From assembly GCA_002435955.1 (NCBI GenBank), contig DIWZ01000040.1:207598-271597 (forward strand): 64,000 bases of DNA, given 5' to 3'. A program made the position numbers and the translations under genes. The DNA is from Pelobacter sp. UBA6093. GTDB taxonomy: Bacteria > Desulfobacterota > Desulfuromonadia > Desulfuromonadales > Syntrophotaleaceae. Numbering within the stretch: position 1 is the first letter of the stretch; every line of letters starts with the position of its first letter. Under the pieces are notes generated by a model, which was given only the letters and a program-made list of their open reading frames with translations, was not told the DNA's origin and ran no database searches. This document shows positions 26,392 to 34,583 of the stretch, one piece after another.

Positions 26392-27165
26392 CTACCAGGA
26401 GAAAATCGATCCATTACCGTATCGGCGATTGTGTTCCTTTTGCTCTTTGACCAGTTTTTCCATTTCATCGTGTCCAAGCACGGAATTTTCCACAAAAAAT
26501 TGGCCGAGTTTTTTCTGCTGTGACCGCTGGTAAAAAAGCAGGGTCTGAAGTTGCCGCTGGGTAATAAAGTCGAGCCCAACCGCTTTTTCACCAAAGCGGC
26601 AGCCACCACCGCGGAAGGCCAGAATGTGATGAATATCTCTCGCTTGCAACCAACCCCACCGCTGGGCAATATCCCCCAGATTGGGTCTCTGGCGCCGCTG
26701 CCAAAAAAGCGCATCCATCAACAATCGGTAATCAATGCATTTCCGATAATACAGAAACAGCCCGATCTGCAGGCGACGGGGTGGCATATATCCGACCCCA
26801 CAGGCTGCGTCGGAAAATGGCCTCCGCGGTGGAGCGCCACGAGCCCCCGGCGAGGGTGGTGACGCAACAGGTCCGGGGGACGGGGAGGAAGGGGTCCACA
26901 ATCCGCTTTCGCGCAGCTTGAAAAAATCGCAGACAACTTCATAAGATGCCAGCAGCTTCTGAAACTGCTCGGTCTGGGATTGTTGTTTGCCGGAATCATC
27001 CTGCCCATAAAGGTCGGGATGGGTCTCTTTGACTTTACGGCGATAAGCGGATTTTGCGCCTGTGGGCTGTAAATAGGAAAAAAAATCCAACGACAACTGG
27101 ATGTCGTTTCCGAACAAGAAACGACAAGCCTCGAAAAGATCGCTTTCAGTTATCCGTGCTACCAA
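26392..27165 (-). CDS. J-domain protein with MshEN-like C-terminal repeats
   Basis: About 257 residues. TTG 27165 has AGGGGAG six bases upstream. Residues ~28-90 are J-domain-like, with HPD at 49-51 (KETHPDLYG), the motif that stimulates DnaK. A Pro/Ser/Gly-rich linker (~95-125) follows. The C-terminal region has two similar blocks: one around DALFWQRRQRPNLGDIAQ, one around CRFGEKAVGLDFITQRQLQ and QQKKLGQFFVE. These resemble the short helical MshEN/GspE-N module. No dnaK is nearby. It may be a specialised co-chaperone adaptor; this is inferred. Confidence 0.7.
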   Translation of the reverse strand: MVARITESDLFEACRFLFGNDIQLSLDFFSYLQPTGAKSAYRRKVKETHPDLYGQDDSGKQQSQTEQFQKLLASYEVVCDFFKLRESGLWTPSSPSPGPVASPPSPGARGAPPRRPFSDAACGVGYMPPRRLQIGLFLYYRKCIDYRLLMDALFWQRRQRPNLGDIAQRWGWLQARDIHHILAFRGGGCRFGEKAVGLDFITQRQLQTLLFYQRSQQKKLGQFFVENSVLGHDEMEKLVKEQKEHNRRYGNGSIFSW

Positions 27166-27316
27166 TACCGGCTCCCCTGAAAGTGCCAACAGCTGCCATC
27201 CTCAACCAACCACAAACCATGCGGCATACTGAAAACCCGCAACGAATCGCAAACACAGCGCGACATGCGTCATGCCATTTAACCTTTTGAAATTATTTTG
27301 TCAATACGTTTCCAGC

Positions 27317-27349
27317 TAGTGTCCATCCGGAAACTATGGATAGCCACTA
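27317..27349. repeat. Dispersed palindromic repeat, copy 2
   Basis: The sequence begins TAGTGTCCATCCGG and ends ATGGATAGCCACTA. TAGTG/CACTA and TCCAT/ATGGA pair, giving a hairpin. It differs from copy 1 by one base over the first 24. A partial inverted relative (ATAGTTTCC, then GCGTCCATC) lies at 27711-27732, so the pair may bound a decayed element of about 420 bp. Confidence 0.6.
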
Positions 27350-27361
27350 ATTACTTCTCAA

Positions 27362-27550
27362 TCAAGTCAGGACATTGACAGCATAAACAGTTATTGCAGG
27401 TTCTTTTTGACCATAAATACGGATATCCTTCAGAGCCCAATAAACAGGAGTTATAATCCGCCAAGCATGACCCACGGAGGTCAATTCCTTGAAATCATCA
27501 AAATGGTCGCTATCTTGATTTTTTGTCGAAATTCCAAATCCGGCGTCTAC
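27362..27550 (-). pseudogene. Remnant of a protein-coding gene, family unknown
   Basis: A 62-codon open frame lies between TGA (27553-27551) and TGA (27364-27362), without an ATG and with only a late GTG. Its translation is protein-like: it includes DSDHFDDFKELTSVGHAW, RIITPVYWALKDIRIYGQ and ends ITVYAVNVLT. Balanced composition and hydrophobic patterning suggest a real C-terminal fragment cut off from its start. I cannot name the family. Confidence 0.45.
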
Positions 27551-28049
27551 TCAAATGAACGAATGTGAATTTTTTACAGCATAAACGATAGGGAAAATAA
27601 CTACTTATCGAAAAACTTACTGATATTCTTTGGTTTTTGCAGAAAGCAGGAATACTTGAAATTTTTTCATGATTTAATCAACCTTAAGTTCTGAATTATT
27701 TTTTGTACATATAGTTTCCACTGGCGTCCATCATGCAATTTGTGTATAAAAAAACCCGTCACAGTGGTCGATGAGACTGCATAAGGATCAAATATTCGGT
27801 TCCTTATTTAAAGAAAGGAAACGGGAACGCTGTTCTACCCGCTTCGATCAAAATTCAAGAAACCAGGCTGCATCAACGCGATATCAGGCACACTCCGGCA
27901 CCAGTTTGATACGCACAATGCTTTAGCGAACAGCCTTTGCAACCACAATTTTCAATTTGTGTAACCATTTAATCCGGCCGACTTTCAGCAGCAAAAAATC
28001 CCGTCATATATACGGGTAATTATCAGGCCAATAAAGGGAGGGGCAACTC

Positions 28050-30197
28050 GTGAAGGATCTGAAAATCCCGGCAAAGATATTTTTGCTCAGTGGCAGCATC
28101 ATCTTGATTTTCACCCTGGTCTCGGCATGGCTCTACGTCCATTTTCGCGACAACATCATGGAAGCACGTCGCAGCGAAATCCAACATGTCGTGGAGTCCG
28201 CCTGGGGACAAGTTGAGCATTATGCCCGCATGGCCAAAACCGGCCAGATGAGCACCGAAGACGCCCAGAGCCAGGCCAAGGCTATCATTCAAGACCTGCG
28301 TTTTGCCGGCACCAACTACTTCTGGATTAATGACATGCAGCCAAGCATGATCCTGCACCCACTTGATCCGGAGCTCAACGGAACATCCCTGGCCGCCAAG
28401 GAAGACTCCAACGGCATGCGCATGTTCGTGAAAATGGTCGAACTTTGCCGCAAGGATGGTGAGGGGTTTCTGGAATATGCATGGAACAAGGAAGGTGCTT
28501 CAAAGCCGGTAGACAAAATTTCCTTCGTCAAGATTGTCCCCGAATGGAACTGGATCGTCGGGGCCGGTCTTTATCTCGATGACATCGAGAAGGTCCTGTC
28601 CAAACTGTTCTATACCACCTTCGGCATTCTGCTGATGGTTATCGTATCGTCCATGACCCTGGTTTTTTTCGTTACCCGTGCCATCTCCAGGCCGCTGAAC
28701 GAATCCGCTGAAATCATGGAAAAAATCGGCAAAGGGGACTTCAGCCTGCGCCTTAACATGGATCGCAAGGATGAAATCGGCCGCATGGCCAAAGCGCTTG
28801 ACGCGTGCATCGACAACGTGCGGGAAATGTTTCTGAATATCCGTACCATGGGGGTACAGATCGCCGTCAATACCCTCAAGGTGTCCAACCAGGTCGATAT
28901 ATCCTCCCGAAACTCCATCGAACAGGGGATCCTGGCACAGGATATTTTTGCCAGCAGCCAGGAGACCACCGCCGCCCATGGTGAGATCTCCAACAATACG
29001 CAAAAGATTTGCGCCTCGACCTCCAACAACCTCGAAACGGCGCAAAGTTCCTTCCAGGAACTCATGGAAACCAATGCCAGCATCAACAGCATGACGGAAA
29101 AAATCGCCGGCTACACCGTCACCATCGGCAAAATGGATACCGAATCTCAGGATATTAAAAAAATCGTGTCGCTGATCAAATCGATCGCGACTCAAACCTC
29201 CCTGCTATCCCTTAACGCTGCCATCGAAGCCGCCAGGGCCGGCCAGGCCGGCAAAGGATTCGCCATTGTTGCCGACGAGGTCAAAGCACTGGCCGAGCAG
29301 GTCAATGCCGCCAGCGAGGATATCGCCGGCAAGATCAACAATATGCTGGCCCATATCGAAACCTGCATCAGTGAGACACAGGACATCAGCAACGTTGCAA
29401 AGGACACTCAGTCGGCGGTCAGCAAATCGTGCAACAGTTTTAAAACCATGATATCCGATCTGGAAAAGAGCGACGATCAACTGCAGAGCATTACCGCCTC
29501 CGTCGAAGAACTCTCCGCTGCCAACAACGAGGTACACGGCAAGGTCAGCAACATCAATCAGATCAGCCGCGAAGTATCCGACACCATGGAAGAGGCCAAG
29601 GATTCCACCGAAAGTCTTTACCAAATCACCGAAAACCTGCAGCGCATGAACGCCCGCTTCAAAACCGGCAAGGGTTACGGTGAGCATTGCGTCAACGAGG
29701 TGCGTAAGGCCCGCGGCAAAATCCGTAAAAGCATGGAGAAGATGCTGGAACGCGGCATCGATATTTTCGATCGCAATTACCAGCCGATTCCCGGAACCAA
29801 TCCGCAGAAATACCAGACCGCCTATTCCGATGCCTTTGCCAGGGAGTTGCAGCCGATATACGACAAACTGACCAGCGATCTCAAAGGCGGCGTTTTCGCC
29901 CTGTGTGTCGATGTCAACGGTTACGGTGCGACCCACAACAGCTTCTGCTCGCAACCGGTCACCGGCGACCCTGAAATCGACGCCATCTACAGCCGTGATG
30001 GCCGCATCTTCGACGACCCGAGCAGCCTTGCCGCCGCTACCAATACCGACCCCGTTTTGCTGCATACCTACAAACGGGACAATGGTGAGATCCTGAGCGA
30101 ATTTGCCATGCCCATATTCATCAACGGCAAACACTGGGGCGCCTTACGGCTCGGGTGCGATCCTGAGGTGGTAATGGATATGACCTACGCTTCCTGA
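28050..30197 (+). CDS. Methyl-accepting chemotaxis protein with extra C-terminal sensor domain
   Basis: A 715-residue chemoreceptor. TM1 is at about 9-30, a periplasmic single Cache domain at 31-185 (FAGTNYFWINDMQPSMILHP), TM2 at about 187-210, HAMP to about 265, and the signalling domain with hairpin tip IATQTSLLSLNAAIEAARAG near 375. After the signalling coil come about 155 residues that look like another PAS/Cache-type fold (DRNYQPIPGTNPQKYQ, GRIFDDPSS, INGKHWGALRLG), placed in the cytoplasm. The start is GTG with GGGAGG upstream. It has its own leader and terminator, and no che genes are adjacent. Confidence 0.93.
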   Translation: MKDLKIPAKIFLLSGSIILIFTLVSAWLYVHFRDNIMEARRSEIQHVVESAWGQVEHYARMAKTGQMSTEDAQSQAKAIIQDLRFAGTNYFWINDMQPSMILHPLDPELNGTSLAAKEDSNGMRMFVKMVELCRKDGEGFLEYAWNKEGASKPVDKISFVKIVPEWNWIVGAGLYLDDIEKVLSKLFYTTFGILLMVIVSSMTLVFFVTRAISRPLNESAEIMEKIGKGDFSLRLNMDRKDEIGRMAKALDACIDNVREMFLNIRTMGVQIAVNTLKVSNQVDISSRNSIEQGILAQDIFASSQETTAAHGEISNNTQKICASTSNNLETAQSSFQELMETNASINSMTEKIAGYTVTIGKMDTESQDIKKIVSLIKSIATQTSLLSLNAAIEAARAGQAGKGFAIVADEVKALAEQVNAASEDIAGKINNMLAHIETCISETQDISNVAKDTQSAVSKSCNSFKTMISDLEKSDDQLQSITASVEELSAANNEVHGKVSNINQISREVSDTMEEAKDSTESLYQITENLQRMNARFKTGKGYGEHCVNEVRKARGKIRKSMEKMLERGIDIFDRNYQPIPGTNPQKYQTAYSDAFARELQPIYDKLTSDLKGGVFALCVDVNGYGATHNSFCSQPVTGDPEIDAIYSRDGRIFDDPSSLAAATNTDPVLLHTYKRDNGEILSEFAMPIFINGKHWGALRLGCDPEVVMDMTYAS

Positions 30198-30215
30198 CCC
30201 ATTTCTTGTTAGACA

Positions 30216-30264
30216 AAAAGCCCCACCCGGATGGCCTATCAAGCCAACCCGGGTGGGGCTTTCC
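30216..30264 (+). terminator. Rho-independent terminator of the chemoreceptor gene
   Basis: AAAGCCCCACCC (30217-30228) and GGGTGGGGCTTT (30251-30262) form a perfect 12-bp stem, preceded by AA and ending in a short TTT. The 22-base loop contains a small GGC/GCC pair. It also lies past the stop of the convergent hydrolase gene. Confidence 0.8.
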
Positions 30265-30297
30265 CCTGTCCGCTCCTGTCCTATTCAGGGGCCCCGG

Positions 30298-31383
30298 TCA
30301 GCATCCCAGGCGAACTTCACACGGCAACAAGGGCCGGGCAAGCAGGCGCTCCGGCAGGTGAATCAGAGTGGTCCCGACCGGGGGGTGCAACTCCTGGTAG
30401 AGTTTCTGACTCATTTCCCCGCAGGATTTGGAGAGATGCACAGGAAGATAATATTTGGGCCGTAATGTTTGCAGCAGAACGTTCATATCCCGGGTGCACA
30501 GGTGACATGAACGGCGGGCTTTTTCCACCTGGTCCGCCAAAAAGGCACACTCCCCCACCAACAGGGTAACACCTTGGAGCAGACCGGTGACCGTCTCCTC
30601 GTTATGCCTGGAATAGCCGATATCCGTCATATACCCGATGGACAGCGAAACCAACCTCCTTTGCACCATATCATACAGCCTGCGCGTATCCGCAATCTCC
30701 AACAGACCTCCCCCTTCCGCATACGACTGCGTCACCGTCAAGGACTCTTTACCCAACCTCCCCCGGTAGAATTGGCGTTTCAAATCGCTGATCCAGGCTC
30801 CGCCAGCCAGTCCTGCCGCGGCGAGTCGTTCGGTATCCAGACTGAACGTCGGTTGTTCGGTAATGCGATAAATGAGTACCGGTATGTGGTGGTCGGCCTG
30901 TTGCGCATCCACCCTCACCCATCGATTGGCAAAAACGGTCCGATCGCTGCGATCGCAAACCCCGTCTGGTTGCCTTTCAAATCGTAACGGGCCCGGAAAT
31001 ATCCATTTCTGGATGTGGTTTGGATAAACTTCATGCACGCGGAAGGTGCACCAGAACCGTTCGTGCAGGTTCCAGTCGTAAGCACAAAGCTTGTGTTCGA
31101 TTTTATCCGCCAGGCCGGGGGGGCCGAAGACATCGAAGACCCGGGGAGAGACCAGAACATGGCGCACCAACGTATCGAACCCCATGAAATGATCCATGTG
31201 CGCATGGGTGACAAACAAGGCAGCCACGGATTTCAGTGCCCGTTTGGCCAGATGATGCAACTGGCCACAGTCAAACAACAGTGCCCGCCCCCACGGGCGC
31301 ACCTTCACCCACAGCACCGGATCATCCAGCAGACCGGCAAAACAGGTCGGTTCCAGATATCGGAAAGGCAGGTGTAGCGCCAT
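30298..31383 (-). CDS. MBL-fold hydrolase, RNase Z-like
   Basis: A 361-residue metallo-beta-lactamase-fold protein. The zinc motif THAHMDHF is near residue 60, and later His/Asp residues (ADHHIP, GYMTDIGYSRHN, YLPVHLS) fit the RNase Z/ElaC group. The Trp/Phe-rich insertion around DWNLHERFWCTFRVHEVYP and the lack of the classical exosite argue against tRNA 3'-processing RNase Z proper. ATG 31383 has GGAG eight bases ahead. It follows the second cysteine-cluster gene on the same strand. Substrate unknown. Confidence 0.85.
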   Translation of the reverse strand: MALHLPFRYLEPTCFAGLLDDPVLWVKVRPWGRALLFDCGQLHHLAKRALKSVAALFVTHAHMDHFMGFDTLVRHVLVSPRVFDVFGPPGLADKIEHKLCAYDWNLHERFWCTFRVHEVYPNHIQKWIFPGPLRFERQPDGVCDRSDRTVFANRWVRVDAQQADHHIPVLIYRITEQPTFSLDTERLAAAGLAGGAWISDLKRQFYRGRLGKESLTVTQSYAEGGGLLEIADTRRLYDMVQRRLVSLSIGYMTDIGYSRHNEETVTGLLQGVTLLVGECAFLADQVEKARRSCHLCTRDMNVLLQTLRPKYYLPVHLSKSCGEMSQKLYQELHPPVGTTLIHLPERLLARPLLPCEVRLGC

Positions 31384-31437
31384 CGTATTTACTCCGGCAC
31401 AAAATAGGGGAATACCCTGTAAACTGTACCAGAGAAC

Positions 31438-31453
31438 AAAGGCTTGAGCCTTT
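31438..31453 (-). terminator. Possible weak terminator after the second cysteine-cluster gene
   Basis: AAAGGC and GCCTTT flank a four-base loop, with TTTG on either strand. The stem is only six base pairs, so read-through into the hydrolase gene is likely. Confidence 0.3.
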
Positions 31454-31458
31454 TGCTT

Positions 31459-32118
31459 CTATCGGAATCTGGAAAAATCGATGAGTAATGCGGTGGGGAT
31501 GAAAGTGTCCGCCTCATTCACCGGAGCACCTAGCAGCGCCGACGTAAACGCACCGAAAAGCGTCATTTCCTGGTTGAAAAGATGCTGGAACCGCCAGCGA
31601 AGCTGCGGCATGGAGAGTGGATCGACTCCGGCAAAGTTGAGGGAGCAATACAAGTCGGAAAAGTGTGTGCCGGACAAGTCGATATTGGGCAGACCATGCT
31701 GGCGGCAAACCAGCGGGCGCCATGCATAGACCAGGCAGGAACCATTTTCATCCAGCAGCGGGCAGGGTGTCTCGTCATCCTCGGGCATCTCTGTCCAGAC
31801 ATGGTCCGGCATGGCATTGAGCAGGTAGGGATGGGCAAAGTCCGGCCATTTGGCCTGCAATTGACGCAATCGATTTTCGGCTCGATCGACAACCTGCTTT
31901 TGGCGATAAGGCGGCAATTGCGAAAATCCGAGTTGGAGCAGATAGGCGTCGAGAAGCGTGATGTCGAAAAGCCCCCGACAACAAGCAGAGCACCCGTCCT
32001 CGCAGCGAATGGCCTCCCCTGCTTCCGTCTTGCAGCGGGCAAACCAGGCATCCACGGTTTCCAGCAGTCCACGATACTGCAAGGCAATGGCATCCAGCGC
32101 CGATACATCCTTTGCCAT
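31459..32118 (-). CDS. YkgJ-type cysteine-cluster protein, second copy
   Basis: A 219-residue relative of the protein at 19005-19544. The cluster reads CEDGCSACC at about residue 39, and the second half has TPCPLLDENGSCLVYAWRPLVCRQHG and a later Cys in LYCSLNF. Between them it has a longer helical insert than the first copy. It probably binds a metal or an Fe-S cluster; the biological role is unknown. ATG 32118 has AAAGGA about nine bases upstream; a GTG six codons earlier is less likely. Confidence 0.83.
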   Translation of the reverse strand: MAKDVSALDAIALQYRGLLETVDAWFARCKTEAGEAIRCEDGCSACCRGLFDITLLDAYLLQLGFSQLPPYRQKQVVDRAENRLRQLQAKWPDFAHPYLLNAMPDHVWTEMPEDDETPCPLLDENGSCLVYAWRPLVCRQHGLPNIDLSGTHFSDLYCSLNFAGVDPLSMPQLRWRFQHLFNQEMTLFGAFTSALLGAPVNEADTFIPTALLIDFSRFR

Positions 32119-32420
32119 ACGATCAGTCCTTTGCACGCATGATCAGAGAGCGAAAAAAGCCGCTATCGGGAGAGTCACTCTGAAATTCTGAAGCCGGATA
32201 GCAGCCGTGCAATATCTTCCATCGACCTGTTCAAAAAATCGAGTAAAAAAATAACCAGGAACAGTACACCAGCGAACTGCAATAGTGCCACGATTGGCAT
32301 TCCGGAGAAAAGATTATTTAAAGGGAAAACCCCTCCCGGTGAAAACCCGGACTGCCATATGGCATAATGTTATGTCGATATGGTTATTTTATGCAACCTC
32401 TACCGGACTGGGGTAACGGA

Positions 32421-33335
32421 GTGGCACCAAATGTCATTACAGCCAAAAACCTGAGAAAATCCTTCGGGACCTTCACCGCTGTGGACGGCATTTCCTTCGC
32501 GGTGCAAAAAGCCGAATGCTTCGGATTGCTCGGGCCAAACGGAGCCGGGAAAACCAGCACCATTCGCATGCTGTATGGCTACAGCCCTTCAAGCGGCGGA
32601 GAATTGCATCTGTTTGACCAGCGGATAACCGATGACTGGCGTACGGTTAAAAACCGCATTGGAGTCTGTCAGCAGGAAGACAACCTTGACCCCGACCTCA
32701 GCGTGCGAGACAACCTGCTTACCTACGCGCGCTACTTCAACCTTGCCGCAGCCGATGCCCGTGCGACCACGGGCCGCCTGCTGAAATTCTTTGCCCTGGA
32801 CAACCGGGCCGCTACCAATATCAGGGAATTATCCGGCGGCATGAAAAGGAGGCTGGTGCTGGCACGGTCGCTGATCAACAACCCTGACCTGCTGATCCTT
32901 GACGAACCGACTACCGGCCTCGACCCGCAGTCCCGACATCAGGTCTGGGAGCGCCTGGAGGAGCTGAAAACCGGCGGATTGACCATCCTGCTCACCACGC
33001 ACTACATGGAAGAAGCGGCCCGGCTGTGCGACCGGCTGGTCATCATGAATCAAGGCCGTATCCTGGTCGAAGGCCGACCTCACGAGCTGATCCGGCAATA
33101 TGTGGGCCGCGAAGTGATCGAAATTGCCCCAACCGATGCGGCATTGATTACCTGCCTGCAAAGTCGCGGGCTGCACTTTGAAACTTTCGGCCAACGCTTG
33201 GTCATCCATAATCAGGCCGACACCGGTCTGTTTGCGGCATTGACCGAAATATTCGACGGACGCCGCTGCACCCTGCGGCCGGCAACCCTGGAGGATGTGT
33301 TTTTGCACCTGACCGGAAGGGAGTTGCGCGAGTGA
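32421..33335 (+). CDS. ABC-2 type transporter, ATP-binding subunit
   Basis: About 305 residues. Walker A GPNGAGKTST, signature LSGGMKRRL, Walker B LLILDEPTTGLDP and the H-loop THYMEEA are intact. A C-terminal region of ~80 residues follows, as in NodI/DrrA-type exporters. GTG 32421 has GGGGT six bases upstream and gives the usual N-terminus; ATG 32391 or 32367 would add 10-18 residues but have no SD. It overlaps the permease start (GTGA). The exported substrate is not evident. Confidence 0.9.
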   Translation: MAPNVITAKNLRKSFGTFTAVDGISFAVQKAECFGLLGPNGAGKTSTIRMLYGYSPSSGGELHLFDQRITDDWRTVKNRIGVCQQEDNLDPDLSVRDNLLTYARYFNLAAADARATTGRLLKFFALDNRAATNIRELSGGMKRRLVLARSLINNPDLLILDEPTTGLDPQSRHQVWERLEELKTGGLTILLTTHYMEEAARLCDRLVIMNQGRILVEGRPHELIRQYVGREVIEIAPTDAALITCLQSRGLHFETFGQRLVIHNQADTGLFAALTEIFDGRRCTLRPATLEDVFLHLTGRELRE

Positions 33336-34117
33336 TGCGGAATCTTTCCATCAGCGCTCGCTGGGTGCGCGTCTGGCAACGCAACTTCAGCGTTTACCGC
33401 CATACCTGGAAAATCAGTTTCCTGCCGCCGCTGCTGGAGCCGTTGTTTTATCTGGCCGCGTTCGGCATCGGATTGAGTAGCCTGGTGAAAGGTTTTTCCT
33501 ATCGTGGCCAGGAAATCGCTTACCTGCCCTTCATCGCCCCGGCGCTGCTGGCCATCACCATCATGTACAATGCCTTTTTTGAAACAAGTTACGCCTCGTT
33601 TGTGCGCATGTATTACCAGAAAACCTTCGATGCCATGCTGGCCACGCCGCTGACCCTCGAAGAAGTCATCACCGGAGAGATCGCCTGGGCCGCCACCAAG
33701 GCGGTTATCGCTGCGCTGCTCATGCAAAGCGTCATCAGCCTGTGCGGCCTGGTCCATTACCCCGAAGGACTGTTGCTCCTGCCGTTGGCGGCCCTGGGAG
33801 GACTGGCGTTTGCCGCCATCGGGATGGTTTTCACCAGCCTGGTGCCGAATATCGAAACCTTCAATCTACCGATCTTCCTGTTCATCACCCCGATGTTTTT
33901 GTTCAGCGGCACCTTCTTCCCGCTACAGAACCTCCCGACATGGGCCCAATGGCTGGCGCAGGTCTTTCCCTTGACCCATCTGACCATGTTGGTTCGCGCC
34001 TGCGCCCTGGGAAGACTCGACCTGACTCTGATGTGGAGCCTGTTCTACCTGGTGGCATTTTTTCTGGTCGCCTACCCGCTGGCCATACGCGGCATGCGCA
34101 AGCGGTTGATCAAATAG
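33332..34117 (+). CDS. ABC-2 type transporter, permease subunit (NodJ/DrrB-like)
   Basis: A 261-residue protein with six membrane segments. The pattern PLFYLAAFGIGL, TMYNAFFETSYASF and the conserved end FLFSGTFFPLQNLPTWAQWLAQVFPLTH are typical of ABC-2 permeases of the NodJ group. The start is GTG 33332 or ATG 33335, coupled to the ATPase gene. Together the two genes form a complete exporter, possibly for a drug, a polysaccharide-related compound or a lipid; sequence alone does not decide. Confidence 0.9.
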   Translation: MMRNLSISARWVRVWQRNFSVYRHTWKISFLPPLLEPLFYLAAFGIGLSSLVKGFSYRGQEIAYLPFIAPALLAITIMYNAFFETSYASFVRMYYQKTFDAMLATPLTLEEVITGEIAWAATKAVIAALLMQSVISLCGLVHYPEGLLLLPLAALGGLAFAAIGMVFTSLVPNIETFNLPIFLFITPMFLFSGTFFPLQNLPTWAQWLAQVFPLTHLTMLVRACALGRLDLTLMWSLFYLVAFFLVAYPLAIRGMRKRLIK

Positions 34118-34583
34118 GCATTCCGATCCTGCCTGTAAGAATAGTTAAACCTGCCTCCCAGACCAATCCCTCCCTGGATTGTATTTCCACCATCCCGGAG
34201 TACAAATTGTGCGCCACGAGAGTGGAAAAGCGGCCTGGTATTAGTCTGAAAATAGGAAAAATCCTTTAATCTGCCTGTCCCTGGGAGGGCGGTTGTCGTC
34301 CTCGAATAATTTTTTTTGGAAATCTTGTTCTGATTGGGCAGCCAAGAGATTGACTTACACGGTCCGTCTTGCTAGTATCCTGCCCGGTTATGATGTTCCC
34401 TGTGGGAGATCCACAAGGAGACAGTTGTTTTCAGCCGAACTTGACGTGTTTGAAGAATCCGTTTACATGGTGGCTTTTCAGGGGAGAGGTTGCTGGTAAG
34501 GATACGTTGAGTTCTGATTATGGGTAACCGTTCAAAAGGTTTAAAAGCATGGTTGCCAAAACACTTTTTTAGGGGAGAGGAAC
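34118..34583 (+). other. Gene-free interval with the long leader of the OFA transporter gene
   Basis: About 465 bases with no called gene. A good promoter lies at 34350-34378, leaving an untranslated leader of about 200 bases. The leader has a TGTGG/CCACA hairpin near 34400 and a ten-codon open frame starting ATGGTGGCTTTTCAGG near 34468. No known riboswitch was recognised. Upstream of the promoter I see nothing. Confidence 0.5.
34350..34378 (+). promoter_or_regulatory. Predicted sigma-70 promoter of the OFA transporter gene
   Basis: TTGACT and TAGTAT are separated by 17 bases. It is the only good match in the interval and would yield a leader of about 200 bases. Confidence 0.5.

Larger units (their letters stand above)
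27166..28049. other. AT-rich gene-free interval with a decayed gene
   Basis: About 880 bases without an intact gene, clearly more AT-rich than its neighbours between 27350 and 27720. It contains palindromic repeat copy 2, a minus-strand gene fragment, and a related half-repeat in opposite orientation at 27711-27732. The right part (27740-28049) is the chemoreceptor leader; a small CCCGT/ACGGG hairpin sits at 28000-28016. No riboswitch of a class known to me was recognised. Confidence 0.6.

Noticed and set aside
27740..28049. c-di-GMP (GEMM) riboswitch before the chemoreceptor
   Set aside because: Such switches occur upstream of similar genes in this group, but the conserved core sequences are absent here.
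32143..32390. Regulatory element upstream of the ABC exporter
   Set aside because: No hairpin, promoter pair or repeat stood out beyond AT-rich stretches.
34293..34499. 68-codon open frame spanning the OFA gene leader
   Set aside because: No SD, starts upstream of the predicted promoter, composition not protein-like.
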